Positions 41,999 through 50,644 are shown, numbered from the stretch's first letter. The stretch is 64,000 nucleotides of DNA from Streptomyces physcomitrii (GCF_012273655.1 NZ_JAAWWP010000016.1:1-64000), one strand, 5' to 3'. The notes: generated by a model from the sequence alone, not told the origin. Translations and numbers: made by a program.

Positions 41999-42031
41999 CC
42001 TGGTTTCCCTCTGCAGCGTGAATCGCCTACG

Positions 42032-42079
42032 ATGTTTACGCCGCACACATTAGAAGAGTTATGTAAGCGCTGTAAACAT
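42032..42079. promoter_or_regulatory. Divergent promoters with bipartite operator (site B)
   Basis: Arms ATGTTTACGCCGCACAC (42032-42048) and GTAAGCGCTGTAAACAT (42063-42079) are inverted copies with a 14-nt spacer. Each strand holds a promoter-like pair with 18-nt spacing: minus TTTACA (42071-42076) and TAATGT (42047-42052) for the old yellow enzyme; plus TTTACG (42035-42040) and TTATGT (42059-42064) for the TetR gene. Binding would shut both promoters. Confidence 0.75.
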
Positions 42080-42094
42080 GAGAGGGCGTGACCT

Positions 42095-42697
42095 ATGTCG
42101 CAGGCGGCGGCGTACCACCACGGCGATCTGGCGGCGGCCTGCGTCCAGGCCGCGCGGGAGCTGCTTGAGGAGGACGGCAGCGCCGCGCTGTCGCTGCGGG
42201 CGGTCGCCCGGCGGGCCGGGGTGTCGGCGACGGCCCCCTACCGGCACTACCCGGACCGTGAGTCGCTGGTCTCCGCGGTCGCCGCACAGGGCTACCGCGA
42301 ACTCGCCGAGGACCTCGCCGGTGCGCACCCCTCGCCCACCACCCCCGAGGACCTCATCGCGATCGCCGTCGCCTACGTGCGCTTCGCCCTCGACCACCCG
42401 GCGCTCTTCCGGGCGATGTTCGCGGAGCCCTGCGACCCGAGCAGCGCGGACCGGGTGAGCGCGACCGCCGCCCTCACGGAGTACGTCCAGGGCATCGTCC
42501 ACGCGGTCTTCCCCGAGGCCGACGCGGCCGCCCTGTCGACCACCGTCTGGGCCCTCGTGCACGGGCTGGCGTTCCTGCACCTCGACGGCAAGCTCGACAG
42601 CTCCACCCCCGAGGTGGTCGCCGCCCAGATCCGGGCCGCCGTCGAGGCCCTCTTCACGGTCGCCGCCTCACTGCCCGCGTCGACCCGGTCCGCGTAG
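42095..42697 (+). CDS. TetR-family regulator (predicted binder of the three bipartite sites)
   Basis: The 200-residue protein has a TetR HTH (residues about 10-60, ALSLRAVARRAGVSATAPYRHY) preceded by YHHGDL, and a WHG-type C-terminal domain (TVWALVHGLAFLHLDG). AGAGGG lies before the ATG. Because operator site B overlaps its own promoter and the same element occurs at 37806 and 47751, I infer that it controls the old yellow enzyme, itself and the decarboxylase/aldehyde dehydrogenase operon. Its inducer is unknown. Confidence 0.9.
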   Translation: MSQAAAYHHGDLAAACVQAARELLEEDGSAALSLRAVARRAGVSATAPYRHYPDRESLVSAVAAQGYRELAEDLAGAHPSPTTPEDLIAIAVAYVRFALDHPALFRAMFAEPCDPSSADRVSATAALTEYVQGIVHAVFPEADAAALSTTVWALVHGLAFLHLDGKLDSSTPEVVAAQIRAAVEALFTVAASLPASTRSA

Positions 42698-42722
42698 GGC
42701 GGAGCCGCCCCCGAGGCGGTGC

Positions 42723-43823
42723 TCAGTCGCGGCCGCCGCCGGCGAGACCCGCGTACCGCGCCGCCAGGTCGAGCAGCCGGGGGACTCCCGCCTCCAGCGA
42801 GGGCCCGAAGCCGGTGTCCTCGGGCCGTTCCCCGCGCAGCCACCGGGTGTGGATGGCCTCGCAGAAGATCGCCGCCTTCCAGAGCGCGAGCGCCTGGTAC
42901 CAGGGGAGCGGGGTGAGGTCGAGGCCCGTCTCCGCGCGGTAGCGCTCGATCAGCCGGGCCCGGGGCAGGTAGCCGGGCTCCCGGGTCACCGGGGTGAGCT
43001 CCAGCGGAGTGCGCGGGGTGCCCGGCTCGGCGTAGGTGGCGGTGAGGTAGCCCAGGTCCGCCAGGGGGTCGCCGAGGGTGGCCATCTCCCAGTCCAGGAT
43101 AGCGAGGACGCGGGCGGGCGCCTGCGGGGCGAACATCAGATTGCCCATGCGGTAGTCGCCGTGCACCACCGCCGCCCGTCCGCCGGTCGGCAGATTCCGG
43201 CCGAGCCAGTCGGCGATCCGCTCCACCGCGGGCAGCGAGCGGGTGGTGTTGATCTCCCAGAGCCCGGTGAACCGCTCGACCTGGCGCGCGAGATAGCCCT
43301 CGGGGCGGCCGAGGGAGGCGAGTTCGCCGCCGCTGACGTCGATGCGGTGCAGGGCGACGAGCGCGTCGACGACCGCCCGGCTGGTCGCCCCGCGCTGCTC
43401 GGCCGAGGAGAGGTGGGCCGGGACCGTGTCGGTGATGACCGTGCCGTCGAGAGGGGACATCAGGTAGAAGGGCACGCCGAGGACCGACTCGTCCTCGCAG
43501 ACGCCGAGGATCTCCGGCACCGGCACCCCCCGCTCCCGCAGCAGCCGCTGGACACGGGCCTCGCGGACCATGTCGTGGGTCGACCTCGGCAGCGGCGGGC
43601 GGGGGCCCCGGCGCAGTACGAAGGAGTCCCCACCGCGCCGGATCAGATAGGTGACGTTGGAGTGGCCGTCGCCGATGCGCCGCCAGGCGAGCGGTCCGCG
43701 CCCGAGGCGGCGCGCGTCGAGGAAGGCGGTGACCGCGTCGACGACCAGGAGGGGAGGGGCGTCGAGGCGCTCGGCCCGCTCCCGGTCGGCGACGACCTCC
43801 ACTCCGTCCGGGACGGTCTGCAT
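42723..43823 (-). CDS. Aminoglycoside-phosphotransferase-like kinase (ACAD10/11-type)
   Basis: The 366-residue protein has a protein-kinase-like APH fold: GDGHSNVTYLI (nucleotide loop), FVLRRGP (Lys/Arg), VVHGDYRMGNLMF (catalytic loop His-Gly-Asp) and ILDWEMATLGDPLADLGY (metal-binding Asp). In this subfamily the gene is linked to acyl-CoA dehydrogenases and phosphorylates hydroxyacyl-CoA for elimination, as known for ACAD10/11 pathways. Here it is translationally coupled (ATGA) to the acyl-CoA dehydrogenase upstream, which supports a role in hydroxy-acid breakdown. Confidence 0.87.
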   Translation of the reverse strand: MQTVPDGVEVVADRERAERLDAPPLLVVDAVTAFLDARRLGRGPLAWRRIGDGHSNVTYLIRRGGDSFVLRRGPRPPLPRSTHDMVREARVQRLLRERGVPVPEILGVCEDESVLGVPFYLMSPLDGTVITDTVPAHLSSAEQRGATSRAVVDALVALHRIDVSGGELASLGRPEGYLARQVERFTGLWEINTTRSLPAVERIADWLGRNLPTGGRAAVVHGDYRMGNLMFAPQAPARVLAILDWEMATLGDPLADLGYLTATYAEPGTPRTPLELTPVTREPGYLPRARLIERYRAETGLDLTPLPWYQALALWKAAIFCEAIHTRWLRGERPEDTGFGPSLEAGVPRLLDLAARYAGLAGGGRD

Positions 43824-45064
43824 CAGGCGCCCCCCTTGCAGACGGCGGCCTCGCCCCGGTAGGGCTCGCCGGAGTCGACCGCGGCCTTTCTGCGGGCCGA
43901 GGCCCGGCGCGCGATGGCCCATTTGTGCGTCTCGTTGGAGCCGTCGTAGATCCGGAAGGGGCGTACCTCGTTGAGGTACTGGGCCAGCGGCAGTCCGTCC
44001 GAGACCCCGTCCCCGCCGCAGAGCTGGAGGGCGCGGTCGACGACCCGGAAGACCGCCTCCGAGCAGTGCACCTTCGCGACCGAGGACAGCGCGGATCCCG
44101 CCTTGGGGTCCTCGGTGAGGAGCGACGCGGTCTTGGTGATGATCGCGTCGGAGGTCTCGATGTCGATCACCGACTCGGCGAGGAGGTTCTGCGCCAGGCC
44201 GAGCGACTTCAGCGGGGCACCGAACAACTCCCGCCGCTCGGCCCGGTCCAGGGCGATGTCGAGCGAGCGCCGCGCCAGCCCCAGCCACCGCATGCAGTGG
44301 GTGAGCCGCGCCGGTCCGAGCCGTACCTGCGCGTGCCGGAAGCCGAGCCCCACCTCCCCGAGGACCGCCTCCTCGGGGACGAAGCAGTCCTCCAGGTGCA
44401 GATGCGGGTGCCCGCCGTCGATGTACCGGTCCACCGTGTGGATCGCCTCGCCGACCCGGATCCCGGGGTTCGTCATCTCGACCAGGAACATGGTGGCCCC
44501 CTCCGGGGCTCCCCGCGCCGCCTCGGTCCGCGCCATCACGATGCAGAAACCGGCGCCGACCGCACCGCTGATGAACCGCTTGTGCCCGTTGACGACCCAC
44601 CCGCCGCCGCTCCGCGTGGCGGTGGTCCGCAGCGCCGCCGGGTCGGAGCCGGCCCCCGGGTGCGGTTCGGTCATGCCGAAGCAGGAGCGGATCTCCCCGG
44701 CGGCCAGCGGGTGCAGATACCGCCGCTTCTGCTCCTCGGTCGCGATGAGATGGAGCATGTGCATATTGCCCTCGTCGGGTGCCATGCAGTTCAGCGCGCT
44801 CGGCCCGATCGGCGAGTAACCGGCCTCCTGGAGCACCGGGGACCAGTGCTCCAGGGGCACCCCCTGCCCGCCGTACTCCTTCGGCACCTGCGGCGCGAAG
44901 ACCCCGGCCTCCTTCGCCGCCGCCTGCAGCCGCGCGCGGGTGGCCGGGTCGAGGCGCTCACCGGGCGCCGGTTCCGCCTCGATGACCACCTCCCGTACGA
45001 ATTGGCGGGTACGCCCGACCAACTCCCGCACAGGCGGCGGGAGATGAGGTGAGTTCATGGCCAT
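43823..45064 (-). CDS. Acyl-CoA dehydrogenase
   Basis: The 413-residue flavoprotein shows the family motifs CFGMTEPHPGAGSDP, WVVNGHKRFISGA, LQLCGGDGVSDGLPL and YDGSNETHKWAIARR near the C-terminus. It oxidises an acyl-CoA to the 2-enoyl-CoA. The usual catalytic Glu is expected near YDGSNE-type sequence in long-chain enzymes. ATG 45064 follows AAAGGACG; ATG 45058 is an alternative 6 nt downstream. It shares an operon with the kinase-like gene. Confidence 0.92.
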   Translation of the reverse strand: MAMNSPHLPPPVRELVGRTRQFVREVVIEAEPAPGERLDPATRARLQAAAKEAGVFAPQVPKEYGGQGVPLEHWSPVLQEAGYSPIGPSALNCMAPDEGNMHMLHLIATEEQKRRYLHPLAAGEIRSCFGMTEPHPGAGSDPAALRTTATRSGGGWVVNGHKRFISGAVGAGFCIVMARTEAARGAPEGATMFLVEMTNPGIRVGEAIHTVDRYIDGGHPHLHLEDCFVPEEAVLGEVGLGFRHAQVRLGPARLTHCMRWLGLARRSLDIALDRAERRELFGAPLKSLGLAQNLLAESVIDIETSDAIITKTASLLTEDPKAGSALSSVAKVHCSEAVFRVVDRALQLCGGDGVSDGLPLAQYLNEVRPFRIYDGSNETHKWAIARRASARRKAAVDSGEPYRGEAAVCKGGA

Positions 45065-45199
45065 CGTCCTTTCGGGGCCGGGCAGTTCTCCGGGCCGGGG
45101 TGCGGGTGGCCCGTCATGCGGCGCCGTCCGCGACCGGGTGCCCGGCATCGGCGGTGCGTATGGCGAACCCGCCCTGTGCGCAGTGCTCTTGACGCATCG

Positions 45200-46891
45200 T
45201 CAGCCACTCACCGCGGGGGAGGCGGATCCGCCGCCACCGGTCTCGCGGAGTTCGGCGCGGCGGATCTTGCCGGTCTGGGTCTTGGGCAGCTCGGTGCGCA
45301 GGTGGACCTCGCGCGGGCACTTGTAGGCCGCGAGGCGTTCGCGGGAGAAGGCGATCAGCTCCTCGGCGGTGGCGCGGTGGCCCGCCTTCAGCGAGACATG
45401 GGCGACGACCGTCTCGCCGCGGTAGTCGTCCGGCATCCCCACCACGGCGGCCTCGTGCACCGCCGGGTGCTCGTACAGGGCGTCCTCGACCTCGCGCGGC
45501 CAGACCTTGTAGCCGGAGACGTTGATCTGGTCCTTGAGCCGGTCCACCAGGTAGACCCAGCCCTCCTTGTCGACGATCGCGCCGTCGCCGGTACGCAACC
45601 GGCCCCGGGGCATGGTCTCCTGGGTGGCCGCGGGCTGCTGCCAGTAGCCGGGCACCACCTGCGGGCCGCTCAGTTCGAGTTCGCCCTGCTGCCCGCCGGG
45701 CACCGGATCGCCGTTCGGGTCCACGACCCGGGCGGTGAGTCCCGGCAGGGGCAGGCCGATGGAGAGGGTGCCGCTCGGCCGGTGCACGGGGGCGCGCCGC
45801 CCCGGGGGCACCGCGATCACCGCGGAGCTCGTCTCGGTCATCCCGTAGCCGTTGTGCAGATAGACCCCGAACCGGTCATAGAACCTCTCCACGGTCGCGG
45901 GCGGGATCGGGGCGCCCCCGGAGTAGAGGGCCTTCGCCGAGGCGAAGTGCTCCGGCCCCGCGCCCGGCACCTCGTAGAGCGCGTTGTACGCCGTGATGGA
46001 GCCGATGGTGGAGGTGACCCCGTGCTCGGCGATGGCGTCGAGGGCGACCTCGGGGCGGAAGCGGCCCGCGAGGACGAGGGTGGTGTCGGTGAGCAGCGAG
46101 AGGCTCGCGTTGACCACCGCGCCGGTGATGTGGAACAGCGGGGCGAGGGCGAGCACCACGTCCCCCTCGGCGAGACCGGTCCAGGCCGCGTAGGTCCGCA
46201 CCACGTGCAGGATGTTGCCGTGGGTGTTCATGGCGCCCTTCGGCGGCCCGGTGGTGCCGGAGGTGTAGGTCAGGAGCGCGACCTCGTCGGCGGCCGGCCG
46301 CACCGGCTCGGGGCGGGCGCCCGCGAACTCCTCGATCAGCGCCCGCAGATCGCCGTCCGGCGCGGGTGCGGGGCGCTGCCTCGTCGTGAAGACCCGCGGG
46401 TCGTCGCGCTCCTGGTGGTCCAGCGCCGAGGTGCTGATCAGCCAGCGGACCGTGCTCCCGGCGAGGGTGTCGCGGGTCTGCCCGGCCTCGGTGTCCGCGC
46501 AGACGAGGCCGGTCGCGCCGGAGTCGTCGATCAGGCGGCGCAGCTCCTGCCGCCGGTACATCGGGTTGATCCCGAGGGCGGTCGCGCCCAGCTTCCACAG
46601 GGCGAGCAGCACCAGCGCGTACTGGGGGATGTTCTGCAGACACACCCCCACGCGGTCGCCCCGTCCGGTGCCCCGGGCCTGGAACGCCGCCGCCAGGGCG
46701 TCGGAGGCGGCGTCCGCCTCCCGCGCCGACATCGCGCCGTCGAAGTAGCGCAGCGCGATGCCGCCCGGATTCCTCGCCACCCGCGCCCGCCAGGCGTCCA
46801 CCAGAGACCCCTGGCCGATCCTCACCCCGGCTCCGGGCTCGGCCCCGGTCGGGAGCGGCGCGCCCCACGGCGGCTCCACGGGCACGGTCAT
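45200..46891 (-). CDS. AMP-dependent acyl-CoA synthetase/ligase
   Basis: The 563-residue ligase has YTSGTTGPPKGAMNTHGN (P-loop), HNGYGMTETSS, RLRTGDGA and TQTGKIRR (C-terminal lysine), with PLFHITGAVVN typical of fatty or aryl acid ligases. It probably supplies the CoA ester for the acyl-CoA dehydrogenase and kinase downstream (135-nt gap). A perfect 18-bp palindrome lies 41 nt before its start, suggesting control by the TetR protein encoded divergently. Confidence 0.92.
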   Translation of the reverse strand: MTVPVEPPWGAPLPTGAEPGAGVRIGQGSLVDAWRARVARNPGGIALRYFDGAMSAREADAASDALAAAFQARGTGRGDRVGVCLQNIPQYALVLLALWKLGATALGINPMYRRQELRRLIDDSGATGLVCADTEAGQTRDTLAGSTVRWLISTSALDHQERDDPRVFTTRQRPAPAPDGDLRALIEEFAGARPEPVRPAADEVALLTYTSGTTGPPKGAMNTHGNILHVVRTYAAWTGLAEGDVVLALAPLFHITGAVVNASLSLLTDTTLVLAGRFRPEVALDAIAEHGVTSTIGSITAYNALYEVPGAGPEHFASAKALYSGGAPIPPATVERFYDRFGVYLHNGYGMTETSSAVIAVPPGRRAPVHRPSGTLSIGLPLPGLTARVVDPNGDPVPGGQQGELELSGPQVVPGYWQQPAATQETMPRGRLRTGDGAIVDKEGWVYLVDRLKDQINVSGYKVWPREVEDALYEHPAVHEAAVVGMPDDYRGETVVAHVSLKAGHRATAEELIAFSRERLAAYKCPREVHLRTELPKTQTGKIRRAELRETGGGGSASPAVSG

Positions 46892-46931
46892 CTCTCGTCC
46901 CTCCGACCCACATCCGTCCGCCCGGTCACTT

Positions 46932-46949
46932 ACCGAGCGATCGCTCGGT
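46932..46949. promoter_or_regulatory. Perfect 18-bp palindrome between ligase and TetR genes
   Basis: ACCGAGCGA-TCGCTCGGT is a complete dyad without spacer, located 40 bp before the ligase start and 114 bp before the TetR start. It has the form of a TetR-family operator for acyl-CoA catabolic genes. Confidence 0.7.
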
Positions 46950-47062
46950 CAGAGCGTGAAGGGCGGGCTGCCCCCTGTCAAGAGGTCTGCTCGCGGCGCG
47001 GGCGGCGGGACGCTGCATACTGGCGTGCCGAGGCGACGAGGACCCGGGGCAAGAGGAGCGCT

Positions 47063-47674
47063 GTGACCAAGGCCGAGGTTGGGACGACCTGGAGGACGTA
47101 CGCGGGCAGCGGGCTGCCGCCGATCCTGGAGACCGCCCTGGCCTGCTTCATGGAGCACGGCTACCACGGGACGACCATCCGGACGGTGGCCTCCCGTGCC
47201 GGACTCTCCGTGCCGGGGCTGTACTACCACTACCCCTCGAAGCAGGCCCTGCTGGTCGCCGTCGTCTCCTACGCCATGGACGACCTCCGGGAGCGCAGCG
47301 AAGCCGCCTTGGAGGAGGCCGGGCCGGATGTGCAGCGGCGCCTCGACCTGCTCGTGGAGTGCCTCGTGCTGTTCCACGCGTACCGGCGGGACCTCGCCTT
47401 CATCGCGTACAGCGAGATCCGCAGCCTCGTCGGGGACGCCCGCGCCACCTACATCGGCGCCCGCGACCGCCAACAGCGCCTGATGGACGGCGTGTTGGCG
47501 GACGGAGTCGCGCGGAAGGTCTTCACCACCCCCTACCCGCGCGAGGTCAGCCGGGCGATCGTCACCATGTGCACCGGCGTCGCCCAGTGGTACCGCGCGG
47601 AGGGCGCGCTCACGCCGCACGAGCTGGCGGAGCGCTACCGCGCCATGACGCGGATGACGGTCGGCGCGCCGTGA
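47063..47674 (+). CDS. TetR-family transcriptional regulator
   Basis: The 203-residue protein has a TetR HTH (residues about 20-65: YHGTTIRTVASRAGLSVPGLYYHY in parts, YPSKQALLVAVV) and a C-terminal domain with WYRAEGALTPHELAERY typical of the TetR_C family linked to acyl-CoA metabolism. It starts at GTG 47063 behind AGAGGAG. Divergent from the ligase gene, it is the expected repressor of the ligase/dehydrogenase/kinase group through the 18-bp palindrome. Confidence 0.88.
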   Translation: MTKAEVGTTWRTYAGSGLPPILETALACFMEHGYHGTTIRTVASRAGLSVPGLYYHYPSKQALLVAVVSYAMDDLRERSEAALEEAGPDVQRRLDLLVECLVLFHAYRRDLAFIAYSEIRSLVGDARATYIGARDRQQRLMDGVLADGVARKVFTTPYPREVSRAIVTMCTGVAQWYRAEGALTPHELAERYRAMTRMTVGAP

Positions 47675-47750
47675 ACGCCTCTCGGTGAGCTCGGTGAGGT
47701 GGTCCCGGTTCCGGGTCGGCCCGGGTTTCCGGTCGTCGGACACCGCTCGA

Positions 47751-47797
47751 TGTTGACACTGCTTACTCTTGCTCTCTAATGTGTGCAGTGTAAACAT
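47751..47797 (+). promoter_or_regulatory. Orphan promoter with bipartite operator (site C)
   Basis: Arms TGTTGACACTGCTTAC (47751-47766) and GTGTGCAGTGTAAACAT (47781-47797) repeat the design of sites A and B with the same 14-nt spacing as B. TTGACA (47753-47758) and TAATGT (47777-47782) have an 18-nt spacing. No plus-strand gene follows: the next gene is the nudix hydrolase on the other strand. Confidence 0.7.
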
Positions 47798-47897
47798 GGG
47801 GCTTCAGGCATACCGAGTCGGGCCGACGCCGGGGCAGGCCCTGCGGCGCCCGGGCGTGCCCGTACCGCCGCGGGACGGCGCGGCCCCTGCCTCCTCG

Positions 47898-48443
47898 TCA
47901 GGTGCCCGGCGCCGGTGCCGGTCGGTGGAGCAGGGCGAACGCGGCGATGGAGGCCGCGTCGGTGATCTCGCCCGCTCGGATCAGTGCCCACCACTCGTCC
48001 GGGTCGACCCAGCGCTGCCGCATGTCGGACTCGGTCGCCTCACGCTCGGGCTCGCCGGCCTCCAGGTCCTCGGCCAGGAACACATGGCAGCCCTGGCTGG
48101 CGTATCCGTACGCGACATGGAGCCGCCCGAGGCCGGTCATCCGGCCTGCCCGCAGCCCGGTCTCCTCGCGCAGTTCGGTGCGGGCCAGTTCGCCCGGGTC
48201 CGTGGGGGAGCGCCCGCCCGGCCAGGAGCCCTGGGGGAACTCCCAGAACCGGCCGCCGGCCGGGTAGCGGTACTGCTGCACCAGGTGGAGCCGGTCGCCC
48301 TGGCGGGGGATGACCAGGGCGTAGTCCGGCTTGTCCACCACTCCGTAGATGCCCTGGTGGCCGTTGCTGTGCCGGACGTCGTCCTCCCGTACGGTCATCC
48401 ACGCGTTGCGGTAGACCTCGCGGGAGCGCAGCGGTTCGATCAC
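47898..48443 (-). CDS. NUDIX hydrolase (ADP-ribose pyrophosphatase-like)
   Basis: The 181-residue protein contains a nudix box, here GSWPGGRSPTDPGELA then RTELREETGL (the usual first Arg-Glu has Thr-Glu), in residues about 85-115, plus RYPAGGRFWEFPQGS. It would hydrolyse a nucleoside diphosphate linked to another moiety, for example an NDP-sugar or ADP-ribose. GTG 48443 is the likely start but its ribosome-binding site is weak. It lies 257 nt after the end of the cyclitol synthase gene; the gap holds only GC-rich non-coding sequence, so membership of the cyclitol cluster is uncertain. Confidence 0.82.
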   Translation of the reverse strand: MIEPLRSREVYRNAWMTVREDDVRHSNGHQGIYGVVDKPDYALVIPRQGDRLHLVQQYRYPAGGRFWEFPQGSWPGGRSPTDPGELARTELREETGLRAGRMTGLGRLHVAYGYASQGCHVFLAEDLEAGEPEREATESDMRQRWVDPDEWWALIRAGEITDAASIAAFALLHRPAPAPGT

Positions 48444-48700
48444 CGGGCCACCGCCGGGAGGCCGTCGGCGCCCTCTTCGCCGCCGGGTCCGCGCGCCCCG
48501 CAGGACGCTCGGGAGACGGTGGGCCGCCGGGCGGGGCGGCCTCCGAGGGGCTCCTGGTCGTGGGAGTACGTGTGGATGGTGTCGGCTCCTTCGTGGTCGT
48601 GAGTCGGGGTTCTGGTCGCGGTGTTCGGGTTCCGGGATTTCGGCGTTCCGGTCTTCCGCGAGGGTGATTCTCCGGCATCCGGGCGGGGGGCCGCGGGCGG

Positions 48701-49933
48701 CTAAAGGTTCCTGCCGCCGCGCTCCCCGCTCGTCTCCGGTGTCCGCGCGTCCCCCAGTTCCTGCTGCAGGGTGACCGCGGCCTCCAGTTCCCGTGGTGTG
48801 ACGTCGTTGACGAAGGTGACGCCGCCGATCCCGACCGGCAGCGGCAGCCGCTGCAGTCCGTCCCGGTGGCGCACGGTGTCCTGGAGGGCGTTCACCAGGA
48901 CGTCCGGGTCGAGGATGGGGTGCCAGCTCGGCAGCTCCAGCGCGGCCATCACCGCGAAGATCCGGTCGCGCTGGGCCTCGGTGAGCAGGCCGCGACGCCA
49001 GGCGATGACCGTGGTGAGCGCCATGTCCACGCAGACGGCCTCGCCGTGCAGCAGCTCGGGCAGGGCGCGCATCTCCACGGTGGGGCTGAAGGTGTGGCCG
49101 TAGTCGACGCAGCGTTCGAGCTCGGCCTCCCAGAGGTTGGGCTGCAGTTCGTCGAGCATTCCGTGGATCGCGGAGTGCAGCACCGACCGCGCGGCCCGGT
49201 CGCCCGCCGCGGAACTGCCCTGGAACTTCTCGTCGAGCAGGGTGGGGCCGTGCTCCTCCAGTGCCGCGAACAGGCTGAGGTCCTTGATCAGGGCGATCTT
49301 CAGGATCTCGGCGAGGCCGTTGCCGATGTGCCTCCGGTCCAGGGTGGCCAGGAACTGGCGGTCCAGGAGCGTGAGGTCCGCGGGTGTGTAGGTGCCGAGC
49401 CGGTTCTTGTGGCCGTTGAAGTTCACGCCGGTCTTGACGCCGACCCCGGCGTCCACCAGGCCGATGAGGGTGGTGGGAACCCGGACGAACGGCGCACCCC
49501 GGCGGTACAGGCTGGCGACCAGGCCGACGATGTCCATCAGGACGCCGCCGCCGATGACGATCAGCGGCTCCTTGCGCCGGGCTATGCCGAAGGCGTCGAT
49601 CTCGTCGACGATACGGGTAGCCGTCTCCAGGTTCTTGAGCGTCTCGTTCGCCTCGACCACCATGATCGAGCAGTCGACACCGTGGTAGTCGAAATAGGAG
49701 CGGATGCGATTTCCGTACATTAAGTCGACATTGCTGTCCACCACGACGAAGCGGCGGGACCTGCCGGGGGTTCCCGCGCCCTGCTCCAGAAGGTCGGTGC
49801 ACTCGGGACGGAAGATTCCGTCCCGTAGCCGGACCTCGTAGCTGATCTGCTTCTGGGCGCGCAGCAGCCACCCCTGGGAGTGGTCCCTGAAGTAGAGGCC
49901 GGAGGAGGTGTCGGTCAGGCTCGTACCGGTCAT
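48701..49933 (-). CDS. 2-epi-5-epi-valiolone synthase (C7-cyclitol synthase)
   Basis: This 410-residue sugar-phosphate cyclase converts sedoheptulose 7-phosphate to 2-epi-5-epi-valiolone, the entry to C7-cyclitol products such as acarbose, validamycin and salbostatin. It has the dehydroquinate-synthase-like NAD/Zn fold: GGGVLMDIVGLVASLYRR at 128-145, VPTTLIGLVDAGVGVKTG at 152-169, NGHKNRLGTY at 173-182, and zinc ligands Glu209, His280 (GHTFSP, characteristic of the EEVS branch) and His296. Leu71 is encoded by TTA (49721-49723), so translation should need the bldA tRNA. AAGGA precedes the ATG. It is the last gene of the operon running from the ROK kinase. Confidence 0.95.
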   Translation of the reverse strand: MTGTSLTDTSSGLYFRDHSQGWLLRAQKQISYEVRLRDGIFRPECTDLLEQGAGTPGRSRRFVVVDSNVDLMYGNRIRSYFDYHGVDCSIMVVEANETLKNLETATRIVDEIDAFGIARRKEPLIVIGGGVLMDIVGLVASLYRRGAPFVRVPTTLIGLVDAGVGVKTGVNFNGHKNRLGTYTPADLTLLDRQFLATLDRRHIGNGLAEILKIALIKDLSLFAALEEHGPTLLDEKFQGSSAAGDRAARSVLHSAIHGMLDELQPNLWEAELERCVDYGHTFSPTVEMRALPELLHGEAVCVDMALTTVIAWRRGLLTEAQRDRIFAVMAALELPSWHPILDPDVLVNALQDTVRHRDGLQRLPLPVGIGGVTFVNDVTPRELEAAVTLQQELGDARTPETSGERGGRNL

Positions 49934-49969
49934 TCTCTGTTGTCCTTCCGTGGGAAACCGGGTGGTGGT

Positions 49970-50644
49970 TCAGTCGGCTCGCAGAGAGACCCGCAGCCGG
50001 CCGGTCGAGGTGTCGATGCCGACCCGGACGTCCCGCAGGTCGGTCACGTGGTCGAGCCCCTCGGCGGCGTCGCAGCGGGACGGGCCGACCACGACGGTTC
50101 TGGCGCCGGAAGCCCGGGCCGCGAGGATCCCGGCCTCGGCGTCCTCGAAGACGACGAGCGACTCGGGGGAGCGCCCCAGCCGATGGGCCGCCTTCAGATA
50201 CCCCTCCGGGCTCGGCTTGCCCTGGGCGACGTCGTCGGCACTGACGAGTACGGGCGGCAGGGGAAGCCCGGCGGCACGCATCCTCGCCTCGGCCAGCCGA
50301 CGGCCCGCGGAGGTCACCAGGGCCCAGCCGGACTCCGGCAGCGAGGCGAGGAGTTCGGCGGCGCCGGGGATGGCGGTGATCCCCCGGGTGTCCTCGACCT
50401 CCTCGGCGATCACCCGCTGTGCTTCCGCCACGGCGTCGACGTCCGCGGGGGCGAACCGCGCGACGGTCTCCTCCGTACGGCGGCCGTGGGAGACGGCGAG
50501 GATCTCTTCGGCGCGCACGCCGTGTCTGCGGGCGAAGCGGCGCCAGGTCCGCTCGACCACCGCGGTGGAGTCGACCAGCGTGCCGTCCATGTCGAAGAGC
50601 AGGGCCGAGGTGACGACGGCGACGGGCAGTGAGGGAGTGCTCAT
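49970..50644 (-). CDS. HAD-superfamily sugar phosphatase
   Basis: The 224-residue protein is a HAD subfamily IA phosphatase: LLFDMDGTLVDST (residues about 14-26, nucleophile Asp), VTSAG (motif II), KPSPEGYLKAA (motif III Lys) and VFEDAEAGILAA (motif IV). Similar to the 2-deoxyglucose-6-phosphate/sugar phosphatase branch. Sitting between epimerase and cyclase genes (4-nt overlap upstream, 36-nt gap downstream), it may remove the 7-phosphate from a cyclitol intermediate or supply a free acceptor; the step is inferred. Confidence 0.87.
   Translation of the reverse strand: MSTPSLPVAVVTSALLFDMDGTLVDSTAVVERTWRRFARRHGVRAEEILAVSHGRRTEETVARFAPADVDAVAEAQRVIAEEVEDTRGITAIPGAAELLASLPESGWALVTSAGRRLAEARMRAAGLPLPPVLVSADDVAQGKPSPEGYLKAAHRLGRSPESLVVFEDAEAGILAARASGARTVVVGPSRCDAAEGLDHVTDLRDVRVGIDTSTGRLRVSLRAD

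Noticed and set aside
47783..47965. A 60-codon plus-strand open frame downstream of operator site C
   Set aside because: The frame overlaps the second operator arm, has an Arg/Pro/Gly-rich composition typical of shadow frames and runs into the opposite strand of the nudix gene. No ribosome-binding site and no recognisable motif.
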